DNA of 64,000 bases. It comes from Clostridia bacterium. GTDB lineage: Bacteria; Bacillota; Clostridia; Peptostreptococcales; Anaerovoracaceae. The stretch's first letter is position 1; each line of letters begins with the position of its first letter. The notes below the pieces were generated by a model. The model did no database searches. It was given only the letters and a program-made list of their open reading frames with translations, and was not told the origin of the DNA. Below are positions 53,200-63,914 of this stretch, one piece after another. Both the position numbers and the translations under genes were made by a program. Location: NCBI GenBank assembly GCA_024403115.1, contig JAKSSL010000002.1, positions 17,110-81,109 of the forward strand. Direction: 5' to 3'.

Positions 53200-54381
53200 T
53201 TAGTCTTCGTCATAAAAATCTATTAATGTATCTTCTGCTGGAGCCCCTAGCTCAGCGTATTTTTCTACATCACGAAGCTTTCTCTTGATTGCTCTAGTTC
53301 TAGTTCCAACAAGCTTTTCTAACTGTTCATCCGCTTGTCTTAGCTTGTTTTGAGCTGCATCAAGCACATCAGAGAACTTATCAAATTCCCCTTGTACTTC
53401 GCTTAGAGTCTTCCAAACATCGTCTGAATGCTTTTGAATTGCCAAAGCTCTAAAGCCCATTTGGAATGAGCTTAGAAGGGCTGAAATAGTTGTAGGTCCT
53501 GCAATTGTCACCTTATACTTTTCTTGAATTTCATCGGCAATATTAAGGCGTAGAACTTCAGCGTAAAGGCCTTCAAAAGGTAAAAACATTACTCCATAAG
53601 GTGTTGTATGTGGCACGCTAATGTATTTTGTAGAAATATCCTTAGCCTCTGATTTGATTCTAGCAACCAATTCCTTTTGACATTGTAATACTTCTTCTTG
53701 AATGCCACCATCATAGGCATCCATTAGCTTTGTATATAAATCTCCTGGAAACTTGGCATCAATAGGCATATAGACAATATTGTCACCTTCTCCAGGGAAT
53801 TTTATTGCAAATTCAACTCTTTCACTGCTTCCTGGTATTGTGGCAACGTTTTCATCGTATTGATCTGGAGAAAGCATTTGTTCAAGAAGCATCTTAAGTT
53901 GGCCTTCTCCCAGCACTCCACGGTTTTTAACATTGCTAAGCACCTTCTTTAAATCGCCAACATCACTGGCAAGGTTCTTCATTTCACCTAGTCCAGCATA
54001 AACCTCTGCCAATCTCTCTTGAACTGCTTCAAAAGATTTGCTTATACGGTTTTCCAATGTGGCTTGAAGCTTTTCATCAACAGTATCACGCATCTTTTCC
54101 AACTGCTTGTTATTTTCATCTGTTAAAGCAGTAATCTTGCGTTCCAAAGTTGTTCTAATATTTTCCAGCTTTTGCTCGTTTTCCAAGGACATTTGATTGA
54201 ATTCTTTTTGCAAATTCTCCAACTCCTTAGTTTGAGCAGCTGCAGCATCCTTTTGATTTTGGCTGATTATATCGCTAAACATCTTCAATGAGCTGTTATT
54301 TGAACCTTGTCTAGCCAAAAGCATGATCAAAAGCACAATGGCAATTAATATTAAAGCTGCAATAATAATTTCAATAGTCAT
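53200..54381 (-). CDS. rmuC: DNA recombination protein RmuC
   Basis: A 393-residue protein: N-terminal membrane helix (~4-22), long coiled coil (~35-130), then the RmuC nuclease-like domain (NRGVLGEGQLKMLLEQML, VEFAIKFPG, YMPIDAKFPGDLY, PHTTPYGVMFLPFEGLYAEVL). RmuC limits inverted-repeat recombination and may cut DNA; its fold is related to restriction nucleases. It follows the M24B gene by 1 bp. Confidence 0.94.
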   Translation of the reverse strand: MTIEIIIAALILIAIVLLIMLLARQGSNNSSLKMFSDIISQNQKDAAAAQTKELENLQKEFNQMSLENEQKLENIRTTLERKITALTDENNKQLEKMRDTVDEKLQATLENRISKSFEAVQERLAEVYAGLGEMKNLASDVGDLKKVLSNVKNRGVLGEGQLKMLLEQMLSPDQYDENVATIPGSSERVEFAIKFPGEGDNIVYMPIDAKFPGDLYTKLMDAYDGGIQEEVLQCQKELVARIKSEAKDISTKYISVPHTTPYGVMFLPFEGLYAEVLRLNIADEIQEKYKVTIAGPTTISALLSSFQMGFRALAIQKHSDDVWKTLSEVQGEFDKFSDVLDAAQNKLRQADEQLEKLVGTRTRAIKRKLRDVEKYAELGAPAEDTLIDFYDED

Positions 54382-54382
54382 T

Positions 54383-56158
54383 TTAAATCTCCTTTGTGTA
54401 TTCCAATAACCACTGACATTCTTCTTCTTTTAAATATGGGCTAAGTTTGTTATAAACTTCCCTGTGATATTCATTTAATAAAGCTTTATCTTCTTCCCCT
54501 AAATCATCAGGGTTTATAGCATCTAAATCAAATGGAATATAGCTGATGATTTGGAAACGGTAAAACTCTCCAAATTCGTTAGAGCTGTCAACACATGTTA
54601 AAAGCTCATTCTCCAGCCTGATTCCATATTCATTCTCAATGTATATGCCCGGCTCATCTGTGACTACCATACCTGGTTCTAGAGCTTTTCCTCCACGGCC
54701 AAAACTGATGTTTTGAGGCCCTTCATGGATATTTAATAAATATCCTACACCGTGGCCTGTTCCGTGCTTATAATCCTTATTTTTCGCCCAGAATGGCTCT
54801 CTAGCAAGCATATCTAAAGTAGCACCCTTTGTTCCCTTTACAAACTTAGCATTGGCCAGCCTTAAATTTGCTTTTAAAACCAAAGCGAAATCAGCTTTAC
54901 ACTTATCAGATATTTCTCCCAGCGCAAAAGTTCTGGTAATATCTGTGGATCCCTCATAGAATCCAGCACCTGTATCACTTAAATACAAAGTCTTGGTTCT
55001 AAGCTTCTCATTGCTTTCAGGAGTGGCCGAATAGTGAATTATAGCGCCGTGCTCACCCACTGCAGAAATGGGATCAAAACTAGGCTGAATATATGAAGGA
55101 AACTCTCTTCTAAAGCTTTCCAACTTCATTGAAGCATCAATTTCAGTAATATCCTTGCCTTCATCTTGAAGTACACCATCCCTAACAGGTCTTTCCTTGA
55201 GCCACTTCATAAATCTCACATGAGCAAGAGAATCCATAATTTGAGCCTTCTTAATGTTTTCAATCTCAACTTGATTCTTTATTGCCTTGAAAAGTATTTC
55301 AGGGTTTTCCTTCTCAATTAAAGCTATGTGTAGCTTAGTGTACAAAAGATAATTAATATTATCTGGATCCGCTAAAATTGCACCACTAGAAAGCTCTTCC
55401 AAATGGCTGTAAATCCTATCATATTCAAAGAATTGAACGCCAGCTTCATTTAGCTTTTGAGCCATTATATCATCTAGCTTGTCCCTATTTAGGTACAAGT
55501 TTACACTTTCTTGAGAAATCAAAAGATAGCTTAGGCACATTGGAAAATACTCTATGTCATTTCCCCTAATATTTAAAAGCCAGCATATATCATCTAAAGT
55601 TGAAAGAAGATGATATTCTGCTCCCACTTCCTTCATTGCTTTTCGAACCCTTTGAATTTTAGCTTCTCTACTCTCTCCAGCATATTTGATAGGCAATTCC
55701 CAGATTTTTCCATCTGGAAGTTTTGGCCTAGCATCCCATATTCTGTCCACAAGGTCCAAATTATATTCAAGTTTAAAGCTTTTACTATACTCTAAACCCT
55801 CTTTATATGAGATACACCTGCCATCAAAAGCCAAAGTCTTGTCCTTACAATGCTCCTTAAGGTATTGAAAAACAGTTGGTACGCCTGCTTCTCCCATTTT
55901 CATAAGGCGAAACTCGGTTCCTGCGATTTCCTTTTCACCTTGAATGAAATATCTTCCATCAACCCATAGAAGTGCTTCATCCATAGTGACAAGAGCTGTC
56001 CCTGCAGAACCTGTAAAGCCTGAAATATACTCCCTAGCTTTAAAATAATCAGCTACGTATTCGCTTTGATGAAAATCATCGCTGGGAATAAGGTAGGCAT
56101 AAATATTTTCCTTCGCCATTTCTTCGCGAAGTCTTTGTACCCTACTATTTATTGTCAT
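54383..56158 (-). CDS. M24B family aminopeptidase P
   Basis: A 591-residue Xaa-Pro aminopeptidase of the long (three-domain) type. Two creatinase-like N-terminal domains (RVQRLREEMAKENIYAYLIPSDD, FTGSAGTALV) precede the pita-bread catalytic domain with five metal ligands: D in LSDTGAGFY, D in GSTDITRTF, H in GTGHGVGYLLNIHEGP, E in DEPGIYIENE and E in LENELL. It removes N-terminal residues before proline. The ATG at 56158 is chosen over a TTG 24 bases upstream; it overlaps the flavodoxin gene by 14 bp. Confidence 0.93.
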   Translation of the reverse strand: MTINSRVQRLREEMAKENIYAYLIPSDDFHQSEYVADYFKAREYISGFTGSAGTALVTMDEALLWVDGRYFIQGEKEIAGTEFRLMKMGEAGVPTVFQYLKEHCKDKTLAFDGRCISYKEGLEYSKSFKLEYNLDLVDRIWDARPKLPDGKIWELPIKYAGESREAKIQRVRKAMKEVGAEYHLLSTLDDICWLLNIRGNDIEYFPMCLSYLLISQESVNLYLNRDKLDDIMAQKLNEAGVQFFEYDRIYSHLEELSSGAILADPDNINYLLYTKLHIALIEKENPEILFKAIKNQVEIENIKKAQIMDSLAHVRFMKWLKERPVRDGVLQDEGKDITEIDASMKLESFRREFPSYIQPSFDPISAVGEHGAIIHYSATPESNEKLRTKTLYLSDTGAGFYEGSTDITRTFALGEISDKCKADFALVLKANLRLANAKFVKGTKGATLDMLAREPFWAKNKDYKHGTGHGVGYLLNIHEGPQNISFGRGGKALEPGMVVTDEPGIYIENEYGIRLENELLTCVDSSNEFGEFYRFQIISYIPFDLDAINPDDLGEEDKALLNEYHREVYNKLSPYLKEEECQWLLEYTKEI

Positions 56159-56687
56159 TAATGTATATCTTTGCCTCTTCAACTATTGGCAAAATAGAAT
56201 CTCTATCAATCCAATTTCCGCCATAGTTTAATCTGTTAAGGTTTTCGTTTTCTGAATCAGTACGATTTACCACTGGAATTCTCTTGATCATTCCTTTAAT
56301 ACGGTTTATCAGCCAAGCATCGAAACCTTTAAGAATGCTAGGATCAAAAGCACCTACCAAATAGAAGATTCTCAAATCTTTTGTCTTCTTATTTAGATTG
56401 ATATCCTTCAATTCCTTGATTATGTCTTCGCTCATAGGATTCATTCCCACTGCAAAAACTATAATCTTCTTATCTGCCAACTTTCTATAGGCTTTTTTAA
56501 TTAAATCGAAACCTATAATACCGCCAGCATGAATTCCACCGCCGTAAACGATTAAATCGTATTTAAGTAAATCTTTCTTCTTGATGTCATCCGCTTTTAC
56601 AGCTTCACAGCCTAAATCCTCAGCAATCCATTTTGCATAAGTCTCTGTGGCACCGTATTTGCTTTTATAAATTACAATTGTGTTCAT
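56145..56687 (-). CDS. Flavodoxin-domain protein
   Basis: A 180-residue cytoplasmic protein with an FMN phosphate-binding loop, VIYKSKYGATETYA, and LIVYGGGIHAGGI and IIVFAVGMNP loops for the flavin ring. It resembles menaquinone-type protoporphyrinogen oxidase HemG-like and clostridial 'flavodoxin domain' proteins. An electron-transfer role, perhaps for nearby radical SAM enzymes, is inference only. Confidence 0.85.
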   Translation of the reverse strand: MNTIVIYKSKYGATETYAKWIAEDLGCEAVKADDIKKKDLLKYDLIVYGGGIHAGGIIGFDLIKKAYRKLADKKIIVFAVGMNPMSEDIIKELKDINLNKKTKDLRIFYLVGAFDPSILKGFDAWLINRIKGMIKRIPVVNRTDSENENLNRLNYGGNWIDRDSILPIVEEAKIYINDNK

Positions 56688-56696
56688 ATTTACCTC

Positions 56697-57656
56697 TTAT
56701 TTACTAAGAACTCTTACCATCTCGTAATGATTGTCGTCGAATTTTTGAGGAGTATTTAAAGCCTCTTCCAAATCCATGTCAATAACCTCACCTTTAGAAA
56801 TTCCAACGGCTCTATTCTTCGCACCTTGTTTAATAAGTTCTACAGCTTTCATGCCGCAATATGTTGCAAGCATTCTGTCCCAATTTGTTGGTGCGCCACC
56901 TCTTTGCAAATATGATAGAACAACCATACGTGTGTCCTTGCCTGTTCTCTCTGTAAGCTTCTCACAAAGCTTAGTAGTTTTCATAGGATAGCCTTCAGCA
57001 GTTATGATTAAGCTGTGTAACTTACCTTTCTCAATGCCTTCATTAACTTTTGCAACAACTTCTTCAAAGTCCATAGGCTTTTCAGGAAGTAGTACGGCCT
57101 CAGCTCCACCTGCAACACCTGCATACAAAGCTATATCACCACATTTTCTTCCCATAACCTCAACTACTGTAGTTCTGTCATGAGCTGATGAAGTGTCCCT
57201 AAGCTTGCTGATTGCGTCAAGGCAAGTGTTTACTGCAGTATCAAAACCAATAGTAAAATCTGTATATCCCAAATCATTATCAATAGTTCCTGGAATACAC
57301 ATTACATTTATGCCCTCTTTGGATAGCTTTAAAGCTCCTGTCATGGAACCATCGCCACCTATTACAATCAAATGTAATATACCAAAGTCTTTAAGGATCT
57401 CTGCAGCCTTCTTAATGCCCTCATCTGTTCTAAATTCAGCACATCTAGCTGTCTTTAATATTGTTCCTCCTCTTTGAAGAATATCGCCCACATCTCTGCG
57501 AGTCATAGGTGAAAAATCCTCATCAAGTAAACCAGCATATCCTCTTTCAATGCCATAAATATCAAGGCCTAATTCAATTCCTCCACGGACAACTGCTCTA
57601 ATTGCAGCATTCATGCCTGGGGAATCTCCACCACTTGTTAAAACTCCAACTTTCAT
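56697..57656 (-). CDS. pfkA: 6-phosphofructokinase
   Basis: A 319-residue ATP-type phosphofructokinase, standard bacterial length. MKVGVLTSGGDSPGMNAAIRA, VIGGDGSMTGA (ATP site), PGTIDNDLGYTDFTIGFDTA (catalytic Asp) and VEVMGRKCGDIA are intact. It commits fructose 6-phosphate to glycolysis. It sits 1 bp after dnaE, a common Firmicute dnaE-pfkA order. Confidence 0.97.
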   Translation of the reverse strand: MKVGVLTSGGDSPGMNAAIRAVVRGGIELGLDIYGIERGYAGLLDEDFSPMTRRDVGDILQRGGTILKTARCAEFRTDEGIKKAAEILKDFGILHLIVIGGDGSMTGALKLSKEGINVMCIPGTIDNDLGYTDFTIGFDTAVNTCLDAISKLRDTSSAHDRTTVVEVMGRKCGDIALYAGVAGGAEAVLLPEKPMDFEEVVAKVNEGIEKGKLHSLIITAEGYPMKTTKLCEKLTERTGKDTRMVVLSYLQRGGAPTNWDRMLATYCGMKAVELIKQGAKNRAVGISKGEVIDMDLEEALNTPQKFDDNHYEMVRVLSK

Positions 57657-57657
57657 T

Positions 57658-60600
57658 TTATTTACCCTTTACATTTTCTCTGCCAAGTAATTGCACCAAA
57701 TCGTGTTCAGCTAGCATAAAGTCGATTAACATATTATCTCCGCCAGCTAAAGCCTTACCGTTGGCAAGGAAAATTACCACCTTTCTCTTACCTGGGTTTT
57801 GAGAAATAATTTTCTCTATTTCTTTTAAAGCATTTTGTTGGTCCATATCCTTGCTAAGTCTTAACTTAACAGGTACAGCATCATTAAGATGAGCCACAGA
57901 TGATACTAAAATCTTTGGAGCTTCATCTTCCTTGTAGTTTAAAGTACCATTTACAAATATTGGACTGTCTTCAGCAATTAATTCCTTATATTTTCCGTAG
58001 GTTTCCGGGAATAAGATTATTTCAACCTCTCCCAAAAGGTCTTCAATAGTGACAAAAGCCATCATTTGTTGTTTCTTTGTTATGATGGTTTTAACACTTG
58101 TAACCAATCCACCTATGGAAACTCTTTGCCCATCTTTGTATTTATTAATGATGTCCTTGTTGTCTTCAGCTATTTCTTGAAGAACAGCAGCATCAATATT
58201 GCAAAGCTTCAAAGCCTCTTTGTATTTATTCAAAGGATGGTCAGTTAAATATACCCCTGTATATTCTTTTTCCATGGCCAAAGCTAAATCCTTGTCAAAA
58301 TTCTCAATATCTGGAATCTTAAGACCTATATTATCTAAACCAAAGTCATTATTGTCATCCTGTTCCAAAGAGAATAGTGAAACTTGACCTGCAATATTAG
58401 TCTTTGCTTCCTTTTGAGCTGATTCTAACAATCTATCATAGATTTGAAGCAAGGCAGCTCTGTTCTCGTGAATTGAATCGATAGCTCCTGCTTTTATTAA
58501 AGCTTCCAAAGCCTTCTTATTCACCTTACTTACATCCAAAGAATTAACAAATTTAAAGAAATCAGTGAATTTGCCATTCTTTTCCCTTACTTCAACTATA
58601 TTGTCTATGGCAGCTTGACCTAAACCCTTAATGCCTAGCAAACCATAGCGTATCTTTCCATCATCAGTAACAGTATATTTTAATTCTGAACTGTTTACAT
58701 CTGGTGGCAATACTTCCACGCCCATTTCCTGAGCATCTCGAATATATTTGGAAGTCTTGATTCCATCACCCATTACAGATGAAAGCAAAGCAGCCATATA
58801 TTCTTGAGGATAATGCACCTTCAAATATCCTGTTTCATAGGCAACTACTGCATAAGCTGCTGCGTGAGACTTATTAAAAGCATATGATGCAAAAGTAGTC
58901 ATATCTTCAAATATTGTTTCTGCAGCTTGACGTGAAACACCGTTTCTAATACATCCTGGAATCTCAACATTACCATTTTCGTCCAATTTACCATTGATGA
59001 AGTATTCCTTTTCCTCCATCATCTTGTCATGTTTCTTCTTGGACATGTAACGGCGAACCTCATCGGATCTGCCATAGCTATAACCACCTAAATCTCTTAC
59101 AATTTGCATTACCTGCTCTTGGTATACCAAGCAACCATAGGTAACATCCAAAATAGGTGCTAATTGTTCATCCACATAAGTGATATTTCCTGGGTTCTTC
59201 TTGTTATCAATATATTTAGGAATTGAATCCATTGGGCCTGGACGATATAGGGAAATTCCCGCAACGATATCTTCAAAGCAAGTAGGCTTCAAATTCTTCA
59301 TGAATTGAGTCATTCCACCGCTTTCCAATTGGAAAACACCTGCAGTGTTTCCTGAAGCTATCATCTCGTAAACTGCCGGATCATCATAATCCATAGCGCC
59401 AAAATCCAAATCAATGCCATGACGCTTCTTGATCAATTCCAAAGCATCACGAATTATAGTTAAGTTCCTCAAGCCTAAAAAGTCCATTTTAAGCAAGCCC
59501 AATTCCTCTATAGTTGTCATAGTGAATTGAGTGGATGCGCCCTTGCTCTCAGACCAGAACAGAGGTACATAATTATCTATTGCTTCCCTTGAAATTACCA
59601 CACCAGCCGCATGGGTTGATGAATTTCTAGGAAGACCTTCAATGGCTTTCGCCACATCAATTACCTTTTTCGCTTCCTCGCTAGTTTCATATAAATGCTT
59701 TAGCTCAGGGCTTATTTCCAAAGCTCTGTCCAAAGTTATATTAAGGTCGTTAGGTACTGCTTTTGCAATTTGGTCTGTAAAAGCATAACTAACTTCTAAG
59801 ACACGACCTACATCACGAATAGCCGCTTTTGCCTTTAATCTACCAAAGGTAATAATTTGGCTAACATTTTCCCTGCCATACTTTTTGACTACGTAATCTA
59901 TTACCTCACCACGACGCTCGATACAGAAATCCACGTCGATATCAGGCATTGTAGCTCTGGCAGGATTTAGAAATCTTTCAAAGATAAGCTTATGTTTAAT
60001 AGGGTCAATATCAGTAATATGCAAGCAGTATGCAACTATGCTTCCTGCTGCTGAGCCACGGCCTGGTCCAACCATAATGCCATGAGTCTTTGCATAGTTT
60101 ATAAAGTCCCAAACGATTAGGAAATATCCTACAAAGCCCATATTTTCAATAACGGAAATCTCATATTCCAATCTTTCCATTAATTCCTTGTAGTTTTCAG
60201 CACCTAGACTAGCTTCATCGCCGTATCTTTCAGCAAATCCTTCCAAGCACAACTTGCGAAGATGTTCGCTATTAGTCATGCCATCAGGTGAATCATAGAT
60301 AGGAATGTGATATTCACCAAAAGTGATTTCCACATTACATCTATTTGCCACCTCTTCAGTTCTATCAATTACCTCAGGCATTGATGCGAAGATTTTTCTC
60401 ATCTCTGACTCGCTCTTTAGGTAGAACTGATCATTTGGAAAACGCATACGATTTTCGTCTGCGTAGTTCTTTTGCATTTGAATGCACATTAGAATGTCTT
60501 GTGCTTCAGCATCCTCACGATTTACATAGTGAACGTCATTTGTTGCAACAAGAGGAACATCAAGTTCCTTACTTAGGCTAATTAGTCCACTACGAATCTT

Positions 60601-61149
60601 CATTTCTTCTTCTAGCCCTTGGTCTTGAATCTCAAGATAGAAGTTTTCCTTTCCAAAGATATCAATTAAATCCAAAGCCTCTGCTTTTGCTGCCTCATAA
60701 TTTCCAAACAAAAGCTGCTTTTGTATATTACCTGCAAGACAAGCGGAAAGGCATATAATTCCTTCGCTGTATTCTCTCAGCAAGTCCTTGTCCACTCTTG
60801 CCTTGTAGTAAAAGCCTTCAGTATATGAACGAGATACAATCTTCATTAGATTCTTGTATCCTGTCTCATTTTCAGCAAGTAAAATTAAATGGCCACGCTT
60901 TTTATCCTTTACAGGATCCTTGTCAAAACGAGTTCTGGCTGAAGTGTAAACTTCGCAACCTAAAATTGGCTTGATGCCTTGAGCCTTACATTCTTTATAA
61001 AACTCTATTACACCAAACATATTTCCGTGGTCAGTAATTGCAAGGCTGGTCATACCCATTTCCTTTGCTTTTGCCACCAGGTCTTTAATTCTCGAAGCTC
61101 CATCCAGCAAACTGTACTCAGTATGCACGTGTAAGTGTGTAAATGCCAT
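57658..61149 (-). CDS. dnaE: DNA polymerase III alpha subunit DnaE
   Basis: A 1,163-residue class C replicative polymerase. The PHP domain opens with FTHLHVHTEYSLLDGASRI. The catalytic Asp pair is PDIDVDF near residue 400. A tandem helix-hairpin-helix region and an OB fold (~1000-1080, VSIGGLVTSVKTIITKKQQMMAFVTIEDLLGEVE) follow. Firmicutes usually also have PolC, which is not in the window. Its stop abuts pfkA and its start abuts the gltX stop. Confidence 0.97.
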   Translation of the reverse strand: MAFTHLHVHTEYSLLDGASRIKDLVAKAKEMGMTSLAITDHGNMFGVIEFYKECKAQGIKPILGCEVYTSARTRFDKDPVKDKKRGHLILLAENETGYKNLMKIVSRSYTEGFYYKARVDKDLLREYSEGIICLSACLAGNIQKQLLFGNYEAAKAEALDLIDIFGKENFYLEIQDQGLEEEMKIRSGLISLSKELDVPLVATNDVHYVNREDAEAQDILMCIQMQKNYADENRMRFPNDQFYLKSESEMRKIFASMPEVIDRTEEVANRCNVEITFGEYHIPIYDSPDGMTNSEHLRKLCLEGFAERYGDEASLGAENYKELMERLEYEISVIENMGFVGYFLIVWDFINYAKTHGIMVGPGRGSAAGSIVAYCLHITDIDPIKHKLIFERFLNPARATMPDIDVDFCIERRGEVIDYVVKKYGRENVSQIITFGRLKAKAAIRDVGRVLEVSYAFTDQIAKAVPNDLNITLDRALEISPELKHLYETSEEAKKVIDVAKAIEGLPRNSSTHAAGVVISREAIDNYVPLFWSESKGASTQFTMTTIEELGLLKMDFLGLRNLTIIRDALELIKKRHGIDLDFGAMDYDDPAVYEMIASGNTAGVFQLESGGMTQFMKNLKPTCFEDIVAGISLYRPGPMDSIPKYIDNKKNPGNITYVDEQLAPILDVTYGCLVYQEQVMQIVRDLGGYSYGRSDEVRRYMSKKKHDKMMEEKEYFINGKLDENGNVEIPGCIRNGVSRQAAETIFEDMTTFASYAFNKSHAAAYAVVAYETGYLKVHYPQEYMAALLSSVMGDGIKTSKYIRDAQEMGVEVLPPDVNSSELKYTVTDDGKIRYGLLGIKGLGQAAIDNIVEVREKNGKFTDFFKFVNSLDVSKVNKKALEALIKAGAIDSIHENRAALLQIYDRLLESAQKEAKTNIAGQVSLFSLEQDDNNDFGLDNIGLKIPDIENFDKDLALAMEKEYTGVYLTDHPLNKYKEALKLCNIDAAVLQEIAEDNKDIINKYKDGQRVSIGGLVTSVKTIITKKQQMMAFVTIEDLLGEVEIILFPETYGKYKELIAEDSPIFVNGTLNYKEDEAPKILVSSVAHLNDAVPVKLRLSKDMDQQNALKEIEKIISQNPGKRKVVIFLANGKALAGGDNMLIDFMLAEHDLVQLLGRENVKGK

Positions 61150-62793
61150 CTAAATCTCCGCTTTAATTCTTCCTATAGTTCTCTCCTCACCTAGAATTTG
61201 TTGGATTTCCCAAACATCAGGTGATTGTTTTCTGCCCATTAGAGCAATTCTAATAACTTCGCTCACATGTCCAACATGGCCCTTGTAATCATCAGGATTC
61301 TTCTTGAAATCCTTTGGTCTAAGAGCATATCCTAAACTGTCAGCAATATCTCTAATCTTGCCAAACCACTCTTCTTGGCTGTCGCCATGATTGTATGTTT
61401 CCAAATACTTTTCCAAAATAGTTGATTTGTCAGCTAAAGCCTCAGCAGGATATTCATCCTCGCGCTTAAAGCTTTCATCGAAGAAATATGAAATATTTTC
61501 TACCATTTGGCTCGCATAAACATGGTCTTTTCTAGGTTTATTGTCATGTCTGCCAATATCCAAAACCTTTTCCAAATAATCCATATCTTCAAAGATATAT
61601 GAAAGCTCAGGCTTGAATTCTTCACTCCATCCCTTTAGGAAAGTGCAAAGCTTGGCAGCATCTATCTTCAAAAGCACATCTTTTGATACATCGTTAAGCT
61701 TTTGTAAATCAAATAAAGTACCTGAATTTGACATCTTCTCTGTTGTAAACTCAAATTCATTAATATCTGCATCAGGATTTTCAATTCTCCACTCTTCATA
61801 GTTTGAGTTAAGAATAGTCAACAAATATTCACGAACTGCTTCAGGGTGATATCCTAGATTTCTGTAATAATCCAGTGAAAGCTCAGGGTCTTTTCTCTTG
61901 GAAAGCTTACGCTTGTTACCCTCTTCATCAATCTTCATTAATTGACCTGTATGACAGTAAATAGGAGCTTCCCAACCTAGCTTTTCAAAAAGCTCAATGT
62001 GAATAGGTAGAGTTGAAAGCCACTCTTCACCTCTTACCACATGAGTTGTACCCATTAGATGGTCATCTATTACATGAGCAAAGTGATAAGTAGGAATGCC
62101 TGTTGATTTAAGAATTACAACATCCAAGTTATTCTCTGGCATGCTTAGCTTTCCACGAATTCCATCCATTACTTCAATTCTACGGATTTCATCATCAGGA
62201 AGATCTAAATTGCCATCGGATTTTAATCTAATAACATATGGCATACCTGCATCAATCTTAGCTTTTACCTCTTCAAGAGATAAATCTCTGTGCTTTGCCC
62301 ACTTGCCATATATACCAGGGTTTAGCTTTAAAGCTTCCTGTTCGTCTCTGATTTCTTGAATCTCTTCCTCTGTCAAGAAACAAGGATAAGCTTTTCCCTC
62401 TTCAATCAGCTTTCTTGCAAAAGCTTGATAAATTTCACCACGAAGGCTTTGAGTGTATGGGCCATATATACCTTTTTCCCCATCCAACATAGCGCCTTCA
62501 TCAAAATTGATACCGAAAAATCTAAGAGAGTTGATTATTGTTTCTACTGCACCTTCCACATAGCGCTTATCATCTGTATCTTCAATTCTAAGATAGAAAG
62601 TTCCACCTGATTGATGTGCTAATCTTTCGTCTACAAAAGCACCATAAAGGTTACCCAAGTGAATGAATCCTGTTGGACTTGGTCCAAGTCTTGTAACCTT
62701 GGCACCTTCTTTTAAAGTTCTTGCTGGATATTGTGCCAACACATCATCAACGGTCTTATTTAAATTTGGGAATAAAATATTACTTAGTTCCAT
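61150..62793 (-). CDS. gltX: Glutamyl-tRNA synthetase
   Basis: A 547-residue class I synthetase charging tRNA-Glu, and perhaps tRNA-Gln for transamidation. The HIGH motif appears as GPSPTGFIHLGNL, the KMSKS as KRKLSKRKD. LRIEDTDDKRYVEGA and VVRGEEWLSTLP are typical. It is about 60 residues longer than the E. coli enzyme, with an insert-like DADINEFEFTTEKMSNSG region. The gene follows the EEP-family gene by 9 bp. No Glu T-box is seen. Confidence 0.94.
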   Translation of the reverse strand: MELSNILFPNLNKTVDDVLAQYPARTLKEGAKVTRLGPSPTGFIHLGNLYGAFVDERLAHQSGGTFYLRIEDTDDKRYVEGAVETIINSLRFFGINFDEGAMLDGEKGIYGPYTQSLRGEIYQAFARKLIEEGKAYPCFLTEEEIQEIRDEQEALKLNPGIYGKWAKHRDLSLEEVKAKIDAGMPYVIRLKSDGNLDLPDDEIRRIEVMDGIRGKLSMPENNLDVVILKSTGIPTYHFAHVIDDHLMGTTHVVRGEEWLSTLPIHIELFEKLGWEAPIYCHTGQLMKIDEEGNKRKLSKRKDPELSLDYYRNLGYHPEAVREYLLTILNSNYEEWRIENPDADINEFEFTTEKMSNSGTLFDLQKLNDVSKDVLLKIDAAKLCTFLKGWSEEFKPELSYIFEDMDYLEKVLDIGRHDNKPRKDHVYASQMVENISYFFDESFKREDEYPAEALADKSTILEKYLETYNHGDSQEEWFGKIRDIADSLGYALRPKDFKKNPDDYKGHVGHVSEVIRIALMGRKQSPDVWEIQQILGEERTIGRIKAEI

Positions 62794-62802
62794 TACTTCT
62801 CC

Positions 62803-63876
62803 TTATTTCATTAGCTTAAAAGTCATAGTTACAGGTTGGTGGTCGGAGTATGCAAAGTTTGTATCCTGTACCTTTGGTGTCTCCGCTTTAATATTCTTTG
62901 ATACCATAAATCCATCAATAGTAATTTGGAAAGTGGTATCTGGATTCCAAGCTTCATCACAGTTTCTGCATGAAGGAATAGGATTCTTCTTGTCCAAAGG
63001 TGCCATCAAAGTAAAGTCATCAGGCAATGATTCAAAATTAAATGATTTTGCCCATGAGAAATCTTCACCTGAGATACCGAAGTATTTGGATGAATCTCCC
63101 AAAAGATCCTTGTTAAAGTCTCCACCTGCGATTACATAATTGCCTTGATCATATTCTTTTTGCATATCTGTATATAGCATTTCTAACTGCTTATCACCAA
63201 TAGTTGTATCAGTTGTATATGCTGATAGATGGAAAGTGAACAATACCAGATACTTTCCATTTTCTGTTGGAATTCTGTTAATGCTGTAACATCTATCCAA
63301 ATCCAAGAACTTAGCCAAGTCTTCTTGAATAGGAAGACTACGTCTACTTGCACTTTCTAAATTATATTTTGAAAGTGTAAGAAGTCCTGACTTTGATGCT
63401 CCATGAGGACATGTAAACGGATAGAACAGATAGCTTGAATTATAGTTTACTGCAAAAGAATTGCTGTAATTATTCAGGTCATTTTGTAAGTATGTCTTTT
63501 GATCCACATTGTATGAACGAGTGGAGCCAAAGTCTACCTCTTCTATCATGTTAAAGTCGGAATCGATTTTCTTCAGCAGATTACCAATATTCAAAACATC
63601 CTTTGCAACGGCTTCTTTGCTAAAAGCTCTTGACTCTGTTCCTCCATCCATAAAGAATGAGAACTCAGGCAAATATGCGCAAAAGCCAATGTTGTATGTG
63701 GTAATCTCTTGATCCACTCCAACTGGCACTTTATGGTGATTAGAAACCTGTGCTACTTCTAGTTCTTGATTGTCTTCGATTCTATCGTAGGAAAGGAAAA
63801 CATATGCCAAATATCCCACAATAACCAATAGGAAAATCAAGATAATTGTCAGTATTATTTTCAACACTTTTTTCAT
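62803..63876 (-). CDS. Membrane-anchored endonuclease/exonuclease/phosphatase-family protein
   Basis: A 357-residue protein with an N-terminal membrane helix (residues ~5-29) and an extracellular EEP (DNase I-like) domain. Catalytic-type motifs: QEITTYNIGF, MIEEVDFGSTRS, LFTFHLSAY, AGGDFNKDLLG and SDHQPVTMTF. EEP enzymes cleave phosphodiesters in nucleic acids or lipids; being extracellular, a role in phosphate scavenging, DNA use or lipid cleavage is possible. It leads the gltX-dnaE-pfkA operon. Confidence 0.82.
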   Translation of the reverse strand: MKKVLKIILTIILIFLLVIVGYLAYVFLSYDRIEDNQELEVAQVSNHHKVPVGVDQEITTYNIGFCAYLPEFSFFMDGGTESRAFSKEAVAKDVLNIGNLLKKIDSDFNMIEEVDFGSTRSYNVDQKTYLQNDLNNYSNSFAVNYNSSYLFYPFTCPHGASKSGLLTLSKYNLESASRRSLPIQEDLAKFLDLDRCYSINRIPTENGKYLVLFTFHLSAYTTDTTIGDKQLEMLYTDMQKEYDQGNYVIAGGDFNKDLLGDSSKYFGISGEDFSWAKSFNFESLPDDFTLMAPLDKKNPIPSCRNCDEAWNPDTTFQITIDGFMVSKNIKAETPKVQDTNFAYSDHQPVTMTFKLMK

Positions 63877-63914
63877 AGTATAAATCTCCTATTTTACGTA
63901 AATATACATAGTAT